From contig NZ_CP069213.1 in NCBI RefSeq assembly GCF_016834455.1, positions 3,077,501 through 3,141,500 on the forward strand: DNA of 64,000 nucleotides, in the 5' to 3' direction. Positions 17,005 to 26,370 of the stretch are shown piece by piece. The notes beneath the pieces are model-generated. The model ran no database searches, was not told where the DNA came from, and saw nothing but the letters and a program-made list of their open reading frames with translations. Positions within the stretch are counted from its first letter, which is position 1; every line of letters begins with the position of its first letter. The stretch is from Shewanella litorisediminis. Lineage in GTDB: Bacteria; Pseudomonadota; Gammaproteobacteria; Enterobacterales; Shewanellaceae. Made by a program: the position numbers and the translations under genes.

Positions 17005-20000
17005 ATGAAACTAAAAAAAATCAGCATAGTGACCCTCGCGGCCATGTATGCGGGTGCCGTCGGAGCCAGTGCTGCCAATAGCATTTCCACGACATCCACT
17101 GGGGCTAAAATTAAGCCAATTGAAGTGACTGAAAACGTAAAGCAGTTCAACAAAGACAAATATAAAGATCGTGCGATTACCAGCGGTGACTCAGTTAAGC
17201 ATTCCAATGGTCGCAATGTTCATCGCGCATACACAGATGAAAACCGCAAGGTAGCATTCGAATATGAACAGGGCTTGCAAGGCGAGCATGTATATATCAT
17301 TGAGTTGAATGAAAAACCAGTAACTCTATATCAAGGCGGCAAATCAGGTTTGCAAGCCACTTCCGCTCGGTCCAATGGTATCCCTGCGAGCTTAAGTCCC
17401 GCACTTCACGATAAAATTGATGTTAACAGCAGGGCAGTTAAAGCCTACCGTTCATACATACAAGAACAACAAGCTTCATTGATATCACAAATCAACAGTC
17501 AAGTGGGTAGCACTGAAACTGTGGCTCAATATCAGCTTGCGTTCAACGGCATAGCCATAAAAATGAACCAGGAACAAGCTGCACAAGTGGCAACGTTGCC
17601 CAATGTTGTCAAAGTCACTCGCGAAAAGATGTATGAACTTCATACTGATGTTGGCCCTCAACATATTGGCGCAGACAAGTTCTGGACAGGCGAAATTGCT
17701 GGTGAAGTGTTCACCGGAAAAGGGATTGTCGTAGGTGTACTCGATACGGGCATCAATTCAGACCATGCATCCTTCGCGGCCGAGGGTCATGATGGCTACG
17801 TACACAAATTGCCGTCACGTTACTCAGGCTACTTGGGAGACTGTGAGAAAGAAGCATTCGCTTCTATGTGTAACGACAAGTTAATTGGTGTTCGCTCTTA
17901 TCCAATCATCACAGATACCTACACCGACCCCAGTTTCCAACCTGACAAAAACAGTTGGGAGATCACAGTTCCAGTTCGGCCTCCAAACGGGGAAGACTAC
18001 AACGGACACGGCTCTCATACCGCATCGACAGTGGCAGGTAACATATTACTGAATACTTTCTATACCGTGCCTGATGCTGGCGTCACCAGCGATGGAAAGC
18101 CGACAGACTTGGTCTTGCCTCGTATCTCAGGTGTAGCACCTCACGCCAACGTCATTATGTATCAAGTATGTCATCCGGGTGATGGCACGCTAAACCAATA
18201 CGCTGGCTGTCCCGGCTCAGCGTTACTAGCCGGTGTAGAAGATGCGATCGCCGATGGTGTAGACGTTATCAACTACTCGATTGGTACGGCATTTGGCGCT
18301 TTTCCGTGGGAAGACCCCGTTGAAATGGCGTTCCTGGGTGCCCGAGAGGCCGGTATTTCTGTCTCTGCTTCAGCAGGTAACTCGTTTGATCCCTCTCGCT
18401 CAAGCCAAAGACGAGGGGCTATCGATCATCTTTCACCTTGGCTTACGTCTGTTGCCGCCACCACACACAGCCGTGAATTTGCGGTTGAAGGCAAAATGCT
18501 GACCAACTCGCAAGGGGGCAATCAGCCACTTTCCGACATTGAAGGCAAAGGTATCACGCAGGCGTATACCGGGCCAGTTGTCGAAGCCAAGGCTTATGGC
18601 TGGCAATATGAAAAGTGTAATGACCCATTCCCGGCAGGCTTCTTCGATGTTGCCCCCGATGGGACACCATTTGACACTGCGCCTATTGTTGTCTGTAAAC
18701 GTGGCGATATTGCACGTGTACAAAAAGCGATAAATGTGGCAGAAGGCGGTGCTGGCGGCTTTATTTTACGTAACGCCAGCAACTCTGAGTCACTTAATAA
18801 TGATCCTTTCGCTATCCCCGGTATCCATATTTCTTATGGTGATTACTATGGTAATGCTTCCAACAACTACTACGGACTCAATAAGTGGTTAGCTAACGGC
18901 AGTGGTCATCAGTTAACGATTACCGCTTCTGAAGTGGTCTCTAAAAATAGAGAAGCCAACTATGTTGCCGACTTCTCATCTCGTGGTCACAACTTCGCCA
19001 ACCCTGAAGTAATGTCTCCCAACTTGGCGGCGCCAGGTGTTGATGTTTACGCTGCCTGGGCTGATGACATGCCTATGACAGTTGGGCCAACGCCAAGTGA
19101 CTTTAATACGATAAGCGGCACATCTATGGCGGCGCCACACGTAGCCGGTGCAATGGCATTACTGAAACAAGCCCGACCTGAATGGACGCCTGCACAAATT
19201 CAATCTGCGTTAATGACCACTGCCAGCCTTGACGGTGTGAATCGCACTTCTGAGGTTTATCCATGGGAAGCAGCTGAGCCTGCTGGCTTTAGCGATGCTG
19301 GCAGCGGTGTGATTAACGTTGCAAAGGCTTATAAAGCAGGCCTGATAATGGATGAAACTGCCGATAATTACCGCGCAGCCAACCCGAAAAATGGCGGTAC
19401 TGTCAGCACACTTAACGTTCCTTACTTCTTCAACGAAAGCTGTAATGGCACCTGCACTATGATGCGTACATTTACTGCAACTGCAGATGGCAGTTGGACA
19501 GTCGATGCATCCGTATTGGCCATTGATGGGGCTGATATGCTGTCGCTTGAGGTAACGCCTTCAAGCTTCAGCCTGACCAAAGGTGAGACTCAAACCATTC
19601 TGCTCACAGCTAAGGTCCTTGAAGTACAGGCACCGGGTGCCGACTCTTCATCTTTGCGCTTGCTTGGTGATGTGAAGATCACCCCAAGTGCCGCTGACAT
19701 GCCAATTCAACACTTACCAGTCAGCATTCGTTACAGTGGAAACACAATGCCTGAGAATGTGTCAGGTAAGATCCACCGCAAGCAGGGGCATATCCTGTCA
19801 CCGGAAATTCGTACCGAAGAAATTCAGCAATTTAATTACCAGGCTAATGGTTTAATCAAGGCTGAACGTTTTGATATACAAATGAAACGCAGCGATGCCC
19901 GTAACTACGCAGGCAAAGAGGAACGTGAAGCCGATGGCCAACTGGTGAAATTCTTTGAAGTACCAGAAGGCACTAAACGCATTGTGTGGGAAGTGATCAA

Positions 20001-21969
20001 GGCCGACTACAATGCGTATGCGTCTATTGATATTGGCCTGGACGTTAATAACGATGGCGACATTCAATGGCAAGAGGAAGCAATCTGTTACTCTCGCACA
20101 GACAACAATGACTTCTGCGCTATCAATAACCCCACGCCCGGTACCTATTGGGCCTATGCTTCCAACTATAAATATGACTATGAGGATCCTGAAAACCTGG
20201 CAGACAACTTCACCTTGGCGTTAGCCGTTATTGGCGAGCAGGACGAAGGCAATCTGGTCGCCACCGGTCCTGACACCACGAATGGTATGGATCCTTATCG
20301 CGTACAACTTAACTACGATTTAGCCGACCCACAAGAAGGCGACATCTACTACGGTTACGTTGGTATTGGCAGCGATGCTTATAATGCTGCTAACTTAGGC
20401 TATATTCCGCTTCAGTTGATATATGAAGGAGCTGACACCGCAGTTACCGTCAGCCAAACTGCAGCCAAAGTGGGAGATATCGTCAACTTCGAGGTTAGCC
20501 TCGCACCGAACTTATTGGGAAGTGAACGCGCCTTCATTCTGGACACTGTACTGGATGATGGCTTTCAATTGCTCAATGACAGCATTAGCTTAGCCGGCCC
20601 AACACAGTTTAAGGACGATTTAACAGTTGATGGAAACACCATCAGTATTCACTCTGTCCAAGAATCATCGTTGGAAACCAAACGTCACTATGTGTTTACC
20701 ACCAGCCTGGATGATGCGACTTGCCGAGTACCATCAAAGTTGACCGACAACGCAGAAGACACTTACTTTGACCTCGGGACGCGTGATCCGCGCACAGCTT
20801 TGGGCATCCAAGGCTATTCGTCACAATACTTGTCAATTCCTATGTCAACCAATGGGTTACCTCATGTACCTCTCTATGGTGCAGAGCAAGACATGCTGCA
20901 TGACATTTTGGAGATTTCACCCTTTGGTTATGTGAAGTTTGACGAGTTACCCGACTTCTATAACATCCATCGTGAGTTTACTGATAGCTTCCAGGACTTT
21001 CCCGACACCATAGTGGCTCCACTGTGGCGTGGCGATGTCATGATGCCCGCACCTGTATTTGACATCACTACACGTCAGTACATTAACAATGTATATGGGG
21101 CTGTAATTGAAGACTATTATGTATTCCAGTGGAAAGGCGGCAAAGAGTTCAACAACCGATTCACTGGCAACCGCAACCCAGATCCGGATTCCTATTTCGA
21201 CGTTGAAACCATCATTTCAACCAAGATTGACTTTACCCCGGGACAACATGAAATCATGTTCGGTTATAAAACCATCCGCAGCCAGAACGATCACTTTGGT
21301 TCCATTGGATTACATGGCTACTACGGTGAGCGTGCAACTTTTGCTCCTGTAAATGGCTGGTCAAACGATGGTTTTGCCTTCAATAACGTGGATGAAGTAG
21401 TCTCTGATGGCATGATGATATGTGCTAACTACCAAGGGCCGGAAAGCTCAGGTATGACGTTAAGCTTCTCGGCTCGCGTATCAGCTAAGGCGGTTGGTTT
21501 AGAGAATGCGGTCACCGTGACCTCTAAATATGAAGACTCCGAAACTGTAACTGTTTCTAAAGTGGTTAAATCACCCAGCAACATTCAAGTGACAACCATT
21601 TATGATCAAAGCATTGAAGAGAATACCAGTTTAGAGCTCACCATCAGCTATGCCGATCTTAAAAATACCGTCAACGGTATTATGGTAGAAGGTGAACATA
21701 TCAGTGCCAAAGTTGATGGCGATGTGGTCACCATCACGCCTGATGCGAACTGGTATGGTGAGACGCAGGTGACTATTACGGTGCACGACATGGCCTATCC
21801 AAACGACAAAGCATCAACCAGCTTTACGCTGACAGTTGTTTCTGATGGCGTAGAGCCCACACCACCTCCAACACCAACACCACCGGCTAGCAGTGATGGT
21901 GGCGGTAGCTTGGGCTTCCTGAGCCTTGCCCTGCTTGGCCTCCTGGGTCTGGGTCGTCGCAAGTACTGA
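17005..21969 (+). CDS. Large secreted subtilisin-like (S8) protease with GlyGly-CTERM tail
   Basis: Exported serine protease of 1654 residues. A signal peptide (1-23) is followed by an I9-like propeptide (about 90-210). The S8 catalytic domain has Asp247 in VVGVLDTGI, His335 in NGHGSHTAS and Ser707 in SGTSMAAPHVAG. It is interrupted by a protease-associated (PA) insert around 500-640. About 900 residues of beta-sandwich-like modules follow, then a Pro/Thr linker (PTPPPTPTPPAS). The end is GGGSLGF, a hydrophobic helix and GRRKY, the GlyGly-CTERM sorting signal that rhombosortase recognises for release or surface anchoring after type II secretion. The start codon follows GGGAAG. Substrate is unknown; nutrient scavenging is likely. 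Confidence 0.95.
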   Translation: MKLKKISIVTLAAMYAGAVGASAANSISTTSTGAKIKPIEVTENVKQFNKDKYKDRAITSGDSVKHSNGRNVHRAYTDENRKVAFEYEQGLQGEHVYIIELNEKPVTLYQGGKSGLQATSARSNGIPASLSPALHDKIDVNSRAVKAYRSYIQEQQASLISQINSQVGSTETVAQYQLAFNGIAIKMNQEQAAQVATLPNVVKVTREKMYELHTDVGPQHIGADKFWTGEIAGEVFTGKGIVVGVLDTGINSDHASFAAEGHDGYVHKLPSRYSGYLGDCEKEAFASMCNDKLIGVRSYPIITDTYTDPSFQPDKNSWEITVPVRPPNGEDYNGHGSHTASTVAGNILLNTFYTVPDAGVTSDGKPTDLVLPRISGVAPHANVIMYQVCHPGDGTLNQYAGCPGSALLAGVEDAIADGVDVINYSIGTAFGAFPWEDPVEMAFLGAREAGISVSASAGNSFDPSRSSQRRGAIDHLSPWLTSVAATTHSREFAVEGKMLTNSQGGNQPLSDIEGKGITQAYTGPVVEAKAYGWQYEKCNDPFPAGFFDVAPDGTPFDTAPIVVCKRGDIARVQKAINVAEGGAGGFILRNASNSESLNNDPFAIPGIHISYGDYYGNASNNYYGLNKWLANGSGHQLTITASEVVSKNREANYVADFSSRGHNFANPEVMSPNLAAPGVDVYAAWADDMPMTVGPTPSDFNTISGTSMAAPHVAGAMALLKQARPEWTPAQIQSALMTTASLDGVNRTSEVYPWEAAEPAGFSDAGSGVINVAKAYKAGLIMDETADNYRAANPKNGGTVSTLNVPYFFNESCNGTCTMMRTFTATADGSWTVDASVLAIDGADMLSLEVTPSSFSLTKGETQTILLTAKVLEVQAPGADSSSLRLLGDVKITPSAADMPIQHLPVSIRYSGNTMPENVSGKIHRKQGHILSPEIRTEEIQQFNYQANGLIKAERFDIQMKRSDARNYAGKEEREADGQLVKFFEVPEGTKRIVWEVIKADYNAYASIDIGLDVNNDGDIQWQEEAICYSRTDNNDFCAINNPTPGTYWAYASNYKYDYEDPENLADNFTLALAVIGEQDEGNLVATGPDTTNGMDPYRVQLNYDLADPQEGDIYYGYVGIGSDAYNAANLGYIPLQLIYEGADTAVTVSQTAAKVGDIVNFEVSLAPNLLGSERAFILDTVLDDGFQLLNDSISLAGPTQFKDDLTVDGNTISIHSVQESSLETKRHYVFTTSLDDATCRVPSKLTDNAEDTYFDLGTRDPRTALGIQGYSSQYLSIPMSTNGLPHVPLYGAEQDMLHDILEISPFGYVKFDELPDFYNIHREFTDSFQDFPDTIVAPLWRGDVMMPAPVFDITTRQYINNVYGAVIEDYYVFQWKGGKEFNNRFTGNRNPDPDSYFDVETIISTKIDFTPGQHEIMFGYKTIRSQNDHFGSIGLHGYYGERATFAPVNGWSNDGFAFNNVDEVVSDGMMICANYQGPESSGMTLSFSARVSAKAVGLENAVTVTSKYEDSETVTVSKVVKSPSNIQVTTIYDQSIEENTSLELTISYADLKNTVNGIMVEGEHISAKVDGDVVTITPDANWYGETQVTITVHDMAYPNDKASTSFTLTVVSDGVEPTPPPTPTPPASSDGGGSLGFLSLALLGLLGLGRRKY

Positions 21970-21989
21970 TTGGTATCAGTTAAAACTGA

Positions 21990-22020
21990 AAAGGGCCTTC
22001 ATTGAAGGCCCTTTTTCTTT
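21990..22020. terminator. Terminator of the protease gene (also usable by rsuA)
   Basis: 11-bp stem AAAGGGCCTTC / GAAGGCCCTTT with loop ATT, then a T-rich tail. It lies 20 bases after the protease stop and also faces the end of minus-strand rsuA. A second small repeat ACTGAT-TGGT-ATCAGT covers the protease stop codon (21965-21980). Confidence 0.88.
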
Positions 22021-22067
22021 GCTGTTTCGGTCGCTATCGTTGACCTACGCTTTTAATTTTCCTGCCA

Positions 22068-22760
22068 CTATTTTACCGAGGCGATTTCTGCTTCGGTCAG
22101 ATACCGCCACTCGCCGGGTAGAAGCTCGGGGTCAAGCTCTATGGCACCTACGGCCTCGCGATGCAGGCCAATCACCTTGTTGCCCACGGCGGCGAACATC
22201 CTTTTTACCTGATGGTACTTGCCCTCGGTGATGCTGAGCAGCGCCTCAGTATCACCAAGGATCTCCAGCCTGGCGGGCTTGGTCAGGCCATCCTCACCAT
22301 TAAGCTGCAGGCCCTGTGCAAAGGTATCAATCAGATCGGCGGTGAGCGGGTCAGCCAATTTGACCCGGTAGCGCTTGGCGCAATCTCGCTTGGGCGAGGT
22401 GACCTTGTGGGACCAGTGGCCATCGTCTGTAATGAGCACAAGACCTGTGGTATCGGCATCGAGCCGCCCGGCAATATGCAACTTGTCCGGACGGGGGATA
22501 TCCAGCAGTGAGATCACCGAGGGATAATATTCATCCTGGGTGGAACAAATGGTATCAACCGGCTTGTGCAGCATCAGATAGCGAACACCCACGAGCGCCA
22601 GCACCTCGCCCTGAAAACAAACACGGGCGCCCTGTGGCACCTTGAATGCCGGGTCTTTAATAACAACGCCATCGCAGCTGACATCGCCGCTATTGATGGC
22701 TTTTTTGGCGAGCCCACGGCTGAGCGCTGTGGTTTCGGCGAGGTATTTATCCAGTCTCAC
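22068..22760 (-). CDS. rsuA: RsuA, 16S rRNA pseudouridine-516 synthase
   Basis: Converts U516 of 16S rRNA to pseudouridine. The 230 residues match the E. coli length (231). An S4 RNA-binding domain (1-60) is followed by the RsuA/RluB/E/F catalytic domain, with the catalytic aspartate in AGRLDADTTGL (Asp101). The start is GTG at 22760 preceded by AGGA at good spacing. It stands alone. RluB, RluE and RluF share the catalytic motif, but overall length and the compact S4 start favour RsuA. Confidence 0.88.
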   Translation of the reverse strand: MRLDKYLAETTALSRGLAKKAINSGDVSCDGVVIKDPAFKVPQGARVCFQGEVLALVGVRYLMLHKPVDTICSTQDEYYPSVISLLDIPRPDKLHIAGRLDADTTGLVLITDDGHWSHKVTSPKRDCAKRYRVKLADPLTADLIDTFAQGLQLNGEDGLTKPARLEILGDTEALLSITEGKYHQVKRMFAAVGNKVIGLHREAVGAIELDPELLPGEWRYLTEAEIASVK

Positions 22761-22990
22761 AATATTCGGTCCTACCCTGTCAATGCGCCGTCATTATGCC
22801 CGGCAGACTACAAAAGGCAATGCTGACAGATTTGCTTACAACCCGTGCAAAAGTTCTCCCGCCTTTCGCTTGTTTACATTCAATCAAAAGCTTTAACATA
22901 ACGCACGACCACAAGCACAGTAACCGCCTGTTTACCGGATAAAATACCCTTTTTGTATTCACCGGAGGCGAAACAACCAAGGAAAATATA

Positions 22991-25078
22991 ATGAGAAAAG
23001 TACTCATCGGGGGATTGTGTGCCTCGCTCATCATGGGTTTGACCGCCTGTAATCAGGAAAAAGCTGCCGAAACCAAGGCACCGGAAGTCGCCAAAACCGC
23101 AGCCGCTGAGGCCGTTGCCAAGGCATTGGGTTCAGGAATTGATTTTGCCAACTTCGACAAGAGTGTACGCCCACAGGACGACTTCTTCGATTATGTAAAC
23201 GGCACCTGGTATAAAAACACCGAAATCCCCGGTGACCGCACCAGTACTGGCGCCTTTTACGATCTGCGTGAAAAGTCACGTGACGACGTCAAAGCCATCA
23301 TCGATGAGGTTGCTGCGACGCCAAACCTGAAAGAAGGCACGGACGAGCAGAAAGTTGCCGACCAATATCGCGCCTTCATGGACGTAGAAACCCTCAATAA
23401 ACTGGGTATTACGCCTATTCAGCCAGAGCTGGATGCCATAGCGGCCATCCAGACCAAAGATGACCTGGTAAAATTCTTTGCCCAAAGCCAAATCATCGGC
23501 GGTGGCACCCCTATGGCGTTCTACATCGATGTGGATGCCAAGGACTCCAGCCGTTACGCCACCCACCTGTGGCAATATGGCCTGAGCCTGCCTGAAAAAG
23601 ACTACTACTTCAACGAAGAAGAACGCTTCGTCAATATCCGCGAAGCCTTCAAGGCTCACATCGAAAAGATGTACGAACTGGCCGGTCTCGCCGGTGGTAA
23701 AGCCGCAGCTGACACCGTACTCAAGCTCGAAACCGCCATCGCCAATGCCCACTGGAATGTGGTTGATGTTCGCGACAGCACCAAGACTTACAACAAGTTC
23801 CAGGTAAGCGAGCTGGCCACCCTGGCACCAGACATCAACTGGCAGCTGTACCTCGCGACACTGGGCGCAGACAAGCAGAACGATATCATCATTAACCAGC
23901 CAAGCTTTATAGAAGGCCTGAATGCGCTGGTGAAAAATGAAGATTTGGCGACCTGGAAAACCTACCTGCAGTGGCAAACTCTGACCCACGCCGCAGGTCA
24001 GCTGACCGAAGCCCTGGATCAGGAAAACTTCGAGTTTTTCTCAAAGACCCTGAACGGCCAGGCTGAGCAGCAGCCACGCTGGAAACGCGCTGTTGCCAGC
24101 GTGAACGGCATGCTGGGTGAAGTTGTTGGTAAAGTTTATGTAAAACATCACTTTACCCCCGAAGCCAAGGCTCGCATGCAGGACCTGGTAGAGAACCTGC
24201 GTGGCGCCTATGGCAAGAGCATCGATGAGCTGAGCTGGATGAGCCCGGACACCAAGGTGGCCGCCAAGGACAAACTGGCCAAGTTCAACCCCAAGATTGG
24301 TTACCCCAACAAGTGGGAAGACTACAGCAAGCTGACCATCAAGGCCGACGATCTGGTGGGCAACGCCAAGCGTGCCGCCGCCCTGCAACATGAGAAAGAT
24401 CTGGCCAAGCTGGGCGCACCTATCGATCGCGACGAGTGGCACATGACCCCACAAACCGTGAACGCCTACTACAACCCCACCATGAACGAAATCGTGTTCC
24501 CTGCGGCCATTCTACAGCCGCCATTCTTCAACATGGAAGCCGACGACGCCGTAAACTACGGTGGTATCGGCGCCGTGATTGGCCACGAAATGGGTCACGG
24601 CTTTGACGATCAGGGTGCCAAGTTCGATGGCGAAGGCAACCTGCGTGACTGGTGGACCGAGCAGGATCTGAAAGAGTTCAGTGCCCGTGGTAACGCCTTG
24701 ATTGAGCAATATAACGGTTATCAGGTGTTTGACGATTTGCACGTAAACGGCGAGCTGACCCTGGGCGAAAACATCGGTGACCTGTCCGGTGTGACCATAG
24801 CGTACAAGGCTTACAAGATGTCATTGCAGGGCAAAGAAGCACCTGTGATTGATGGCCTGACCGGCGATGAGCGTTTCTTTATCGGCTTTGCCCAAATCTG
24901 GCGTGCCAAGATGAAGGAAGAGGCACTGCGAAACCGCGTGGCCACCGACCCTCACTCACCAGCCAAGTTCCGCGCTCTGGGGGCTCTGTCCAACATGCCA
25001 GAGTTCTACAGCACTTTCGGCGTGAAGGAAGGTGATGCCATGTATCTGGCTCCCGAAAAGCGTGTGAAAATCTGGTAA
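22991..25078 (+). CDS. pepO: M13-family zinc metallopeptidase lipoprotein (PepO/neprilysin type)
   Basis: Envelope endopeptidase of 695 residues that would cleave small peptides. A lipoprotein signal (lipobox LTAC, acylated Cys20) is followed by the M13 N-terminal helical lobe (about 55-440) and the catalytic lobe with HEMGH (His532, Glu533, His536) and the third zinc ligand Glu593 in GENIGDLSG. The family often has ENxADxGG here; the G-for-A change is tolerated. The C-terminus ends RVKIW, close to the usual CxVW-like end. The ribosome site AAGGAAA is good. A partial copy of its last 50 bases lies about 110 bases downstream. The gene is monocistronic. Confidence 0.93.
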   Translation: MRKVLIGGLCASLIMGLTACNQEKAAETKAPEVAKTAAAEAVAKALGSGIDFANFDKSVRPQDDFFDYVNGTWYKNTEIPGDRTSTGAFYDLREKSRDDVKAIIDEVAATPNLKEGTDEQKVADQYRAFMDVETLNKLGITPIQPELDAIAAIQTKDDLVKFFAQSQIIGGGTPMAFYIDVDAKDSSRYATHLWQYGLSLPEKDYYFNEEERFVNIREAFKAHIEKMYELAGLAGGKAAADTVLKLETAIANAHWNVVDVRDSTKTYNKFQVSELATLAPDINWQLYLATLGADKQNDIIINQPSFIEGLNALVKNEDLATWKTYLQWQTLTHAAGQLTEALDQENFEFFSKTLNGQAEQQPRWKRAVASVNGMLGEVVGKVYVKHHFTPEAKARMQDLVENLRGAYGKSIDELSWMSPDTKVAAKDKLAKFNPKIGYPNKWEDYSKLTIKADDLVGNAKRAAALQHEKDLAKLGAPIDRDEWHMTPQTVNAYYNPTMNEIVFPAAILQPPFFNMEADDAVNYGGIGAVIGHEMGHGFDDQGAKFDGEGNLRDWWTEQDLKEFSARGNALIEQYNGYQVFDDLHVNGELTLGENIGDLSGVTIAYKAYKMSLQGKEAPVIDGLTGDERFFIGFAQIWRAKMKEEALRNRVATDPHSPAKFRALGALSNMPEFYSTFGVKEGDAMYLAPEKRVKIW

Positions 25079-25140
25079 TAGCTGTAGACACCAGAGCTTT
25101 AGCACAGCTTCTGGTGCCTCGTCGCTTTCAAGCCCAAACA

Positions 25141-25193
25141 CGAGGCGATGCCAGCTATTATTGCCTCCCCAAAGCGTGTGAAAATCTGGTAAT
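25141..25193 (+). pseudogene. Scar of a second M13 peptidase gene end
   Basis: About 53 bases resemble the end of the preceding peptidase gene. The last 23 bases (25171-25193) are identical to 25057-25079, including RVKIW and the stop codon. Further upstream GGCGATGCCA aligns with GGTGATGCCA, but one base is missing, so the copy is out of frame before ASPKRVKIW-stop. No longer open frame supports it. It looks like the leftover of a tandem paralogue lost by recombination or deletion. Confidence 0.65.
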
Positions 25194-25241
25194 CGGCATC
25201 CCATGCCAGCCACATATACATGGGCAAAAATGCGTTAAATC

Positions 25242-25270
25242 AAGGGTACCTTCGGGTGCCCTTTTTTTTG
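25242..25270 (+). terminator. Terminator downstream of the peptidase gene and its scar
   Basis: Stem AAGGGTACC / GGTGCCCTT with a stable TTCG loop, followed by six more Ts. A further imperfect hairpin (CACCAGAGCT / AGCTTCTGGTG) lies between the peptidase stop and the scar near 25089-25120. Confidence 0.88.
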
Positions 25271-25318
25271 AACAGTCCCATGGTTATACTCGCTCGAGTA
25301 TGCCAAGGAGCACATAAA

Positions 25319-25720
25319 ATGCATGAACTCATTGAACAACTTCAAGAAATGAGTGAACGGGTTCCGGTTCCACTGGAACTCCCTTCATTTGACCAACTGC
25401 TGGACGTCGAAGAAGCGATACTCATCCCCTTACCGGCTGATTTAAAAGAATATCTGCTTCATGCCAGCGATGTGATTGTTGGCAGCCTGGAACCCGTGAC
25501 TGTGGCCGACCCCCATAGCCATACGTATTTGTCTGAAGTCGCCGCCTACGCCTGGTCAATTGGCCTGCCACGGGAGATGATCCCCATCTGTCAGAACGGC
25601 GATAACTTTTACTGTATCGATCAGGAAGGTCAGGTACACTACTGGGCCTTTGGCGACTTCACCGAGGACCAGTGGGACTCCTTCTGGGAATGGACCGAAG
25701 ACGTTTGGATGAACAGTTAA
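25319..25720 (+). CDS. SMI1/KNR4-like (SUKH) protein
   Basis: A cytosolic acidic protein of 133 residues. It carries features of the SMI1/KNR4 (SUKH) fold: an N-terminal helix, [20 protein letters not shown], and a C-terminal [41 protein letters not shown] proteins include immunity proteins of contact-dependent or polymorphic toxins, but many are housekeeping. No toxin gene is nearby. The ATG at 25319 with AAGGAG 10 bases upstream is chosen over an upstream in-frame start that would cross the terminator. It is followed 14 bases later by an HTH-like gene, probably in one operon. Confidence 0.75.
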   Translation: MHELIEQLQEMSERVPVPLELPSFDQLLDVEEAILIPLPADLKEYLLHASDVIVGSLEPVTVADPHSHTYLSEVAAYAWSIGLPREMIPICQNGDNFYCIDQEGQVHYWAFGDFTEDQWDSFWEWTEDVWMNS

Positions 25721-25734
25721 TTACGGATACACAC

Positions 25735-26238
25735 ATGGCAAAAGAGATTGGCCTCAACGGCATCGAAATGCAGTACCTGAGGCTGTCACTGGGTCTCAAT
25801 CCAGCGCAGGTTGGCACTGTCACAGGTCATAGCGAAGAAGACGTAATGGCCTGGGAAACCGGCACCACTGAAGCGCCGGGCCTGGCACAAAAAAAATTGC
25901 TCGATATCGACGAAGTGATTGAGATGCAGGTGCTCAATACCACAGATGGTATTGAGGCCATGTTCAAGAAAGAGCCCAAGCGCCGCCTTGCTTTTGTGGT
26001 ATACCCTACCCAAGCTGTGTATGCCCAGTACAATCCTGAGTTTTTAAGCTCGCTTCCGTTGGCAGAACTCTACAATACCTCTGCATGGCGAATTAAAAAG
26101 GAATGTCAGCTGGTGCTGGAAGTGGAAGTCACTCTGGTGCCTTTGGATGTGGAAAGCTACAAGGCCTTCCGCGAGCAAAACGGCCTGGGTGAAAGCCGCG
26201 AAAGCCGCGCCAAATGGGCTGCGGCTCAGCTGAAATAG
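25735..26238 (+). CDS. HTH-like hypothetical protein (possibly DUF4447)
   Basis: A 167-residue protein. The N-terminal 60 residues resemble a Cro/C1-type helix-turn-helix ([31 protein letters not shown]), as in YdiA-like regulators. The rest is a mixed domain with a beta-rich middle ([17 protein letters not shown]) and charged C-terminus. It reminds me of the DUF4447 family of Shewanella, without certainty. The start is taken 14 bases after the SUKH gene because the earlier frame start lies inside that gene. It could be a regulator of the pair; no target is visible. Confidence 0.65.
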   Translation: MAKEIGLNGIEMQYLRLSLGLNPAQVGTVTGHSEEDVMAWETGTTEAPGLAQKKLLDIDEVIEMQVLNTTDGIEAMFKKEPKRRLAFVVYPTQAVYAQYNPEFLSSLPLAELYNTSAWRIKKECQLVLEVEVTLVPLDVESYKAFREQNGLGESRESRAKWAAAQLK

Positions 26239-26320
26239 CGGCCTGAGCCAGATCCCCCGGAGCGCGATAACATCCGGCAATACGGCTCCCTAAACTGACC
26301 TGCCACTAAACAATGAACCA

Positions 26321-26352
26321 TAAAAAACGGCATCCCATGGATGCCGTTTTTG
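26321..26352. terminator. Bidirectional terminator between the HTH-like gene and the TonB receptor
   Basis: Stem AAAACGGCATCC / GGATGCCGTTTT with a 3-base loop and A/T runs on both sides, placed between converging genes. Confidence 0.9.
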
Positions 26353-26370
26353 TTGCTGAATCTCAGCTTA

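Noticed and set aside
25114..25317. Open frame covering the peptidase scar
   Set aside because: It reads the scar in the wrong frame, crosses the terminator and has no coding features.
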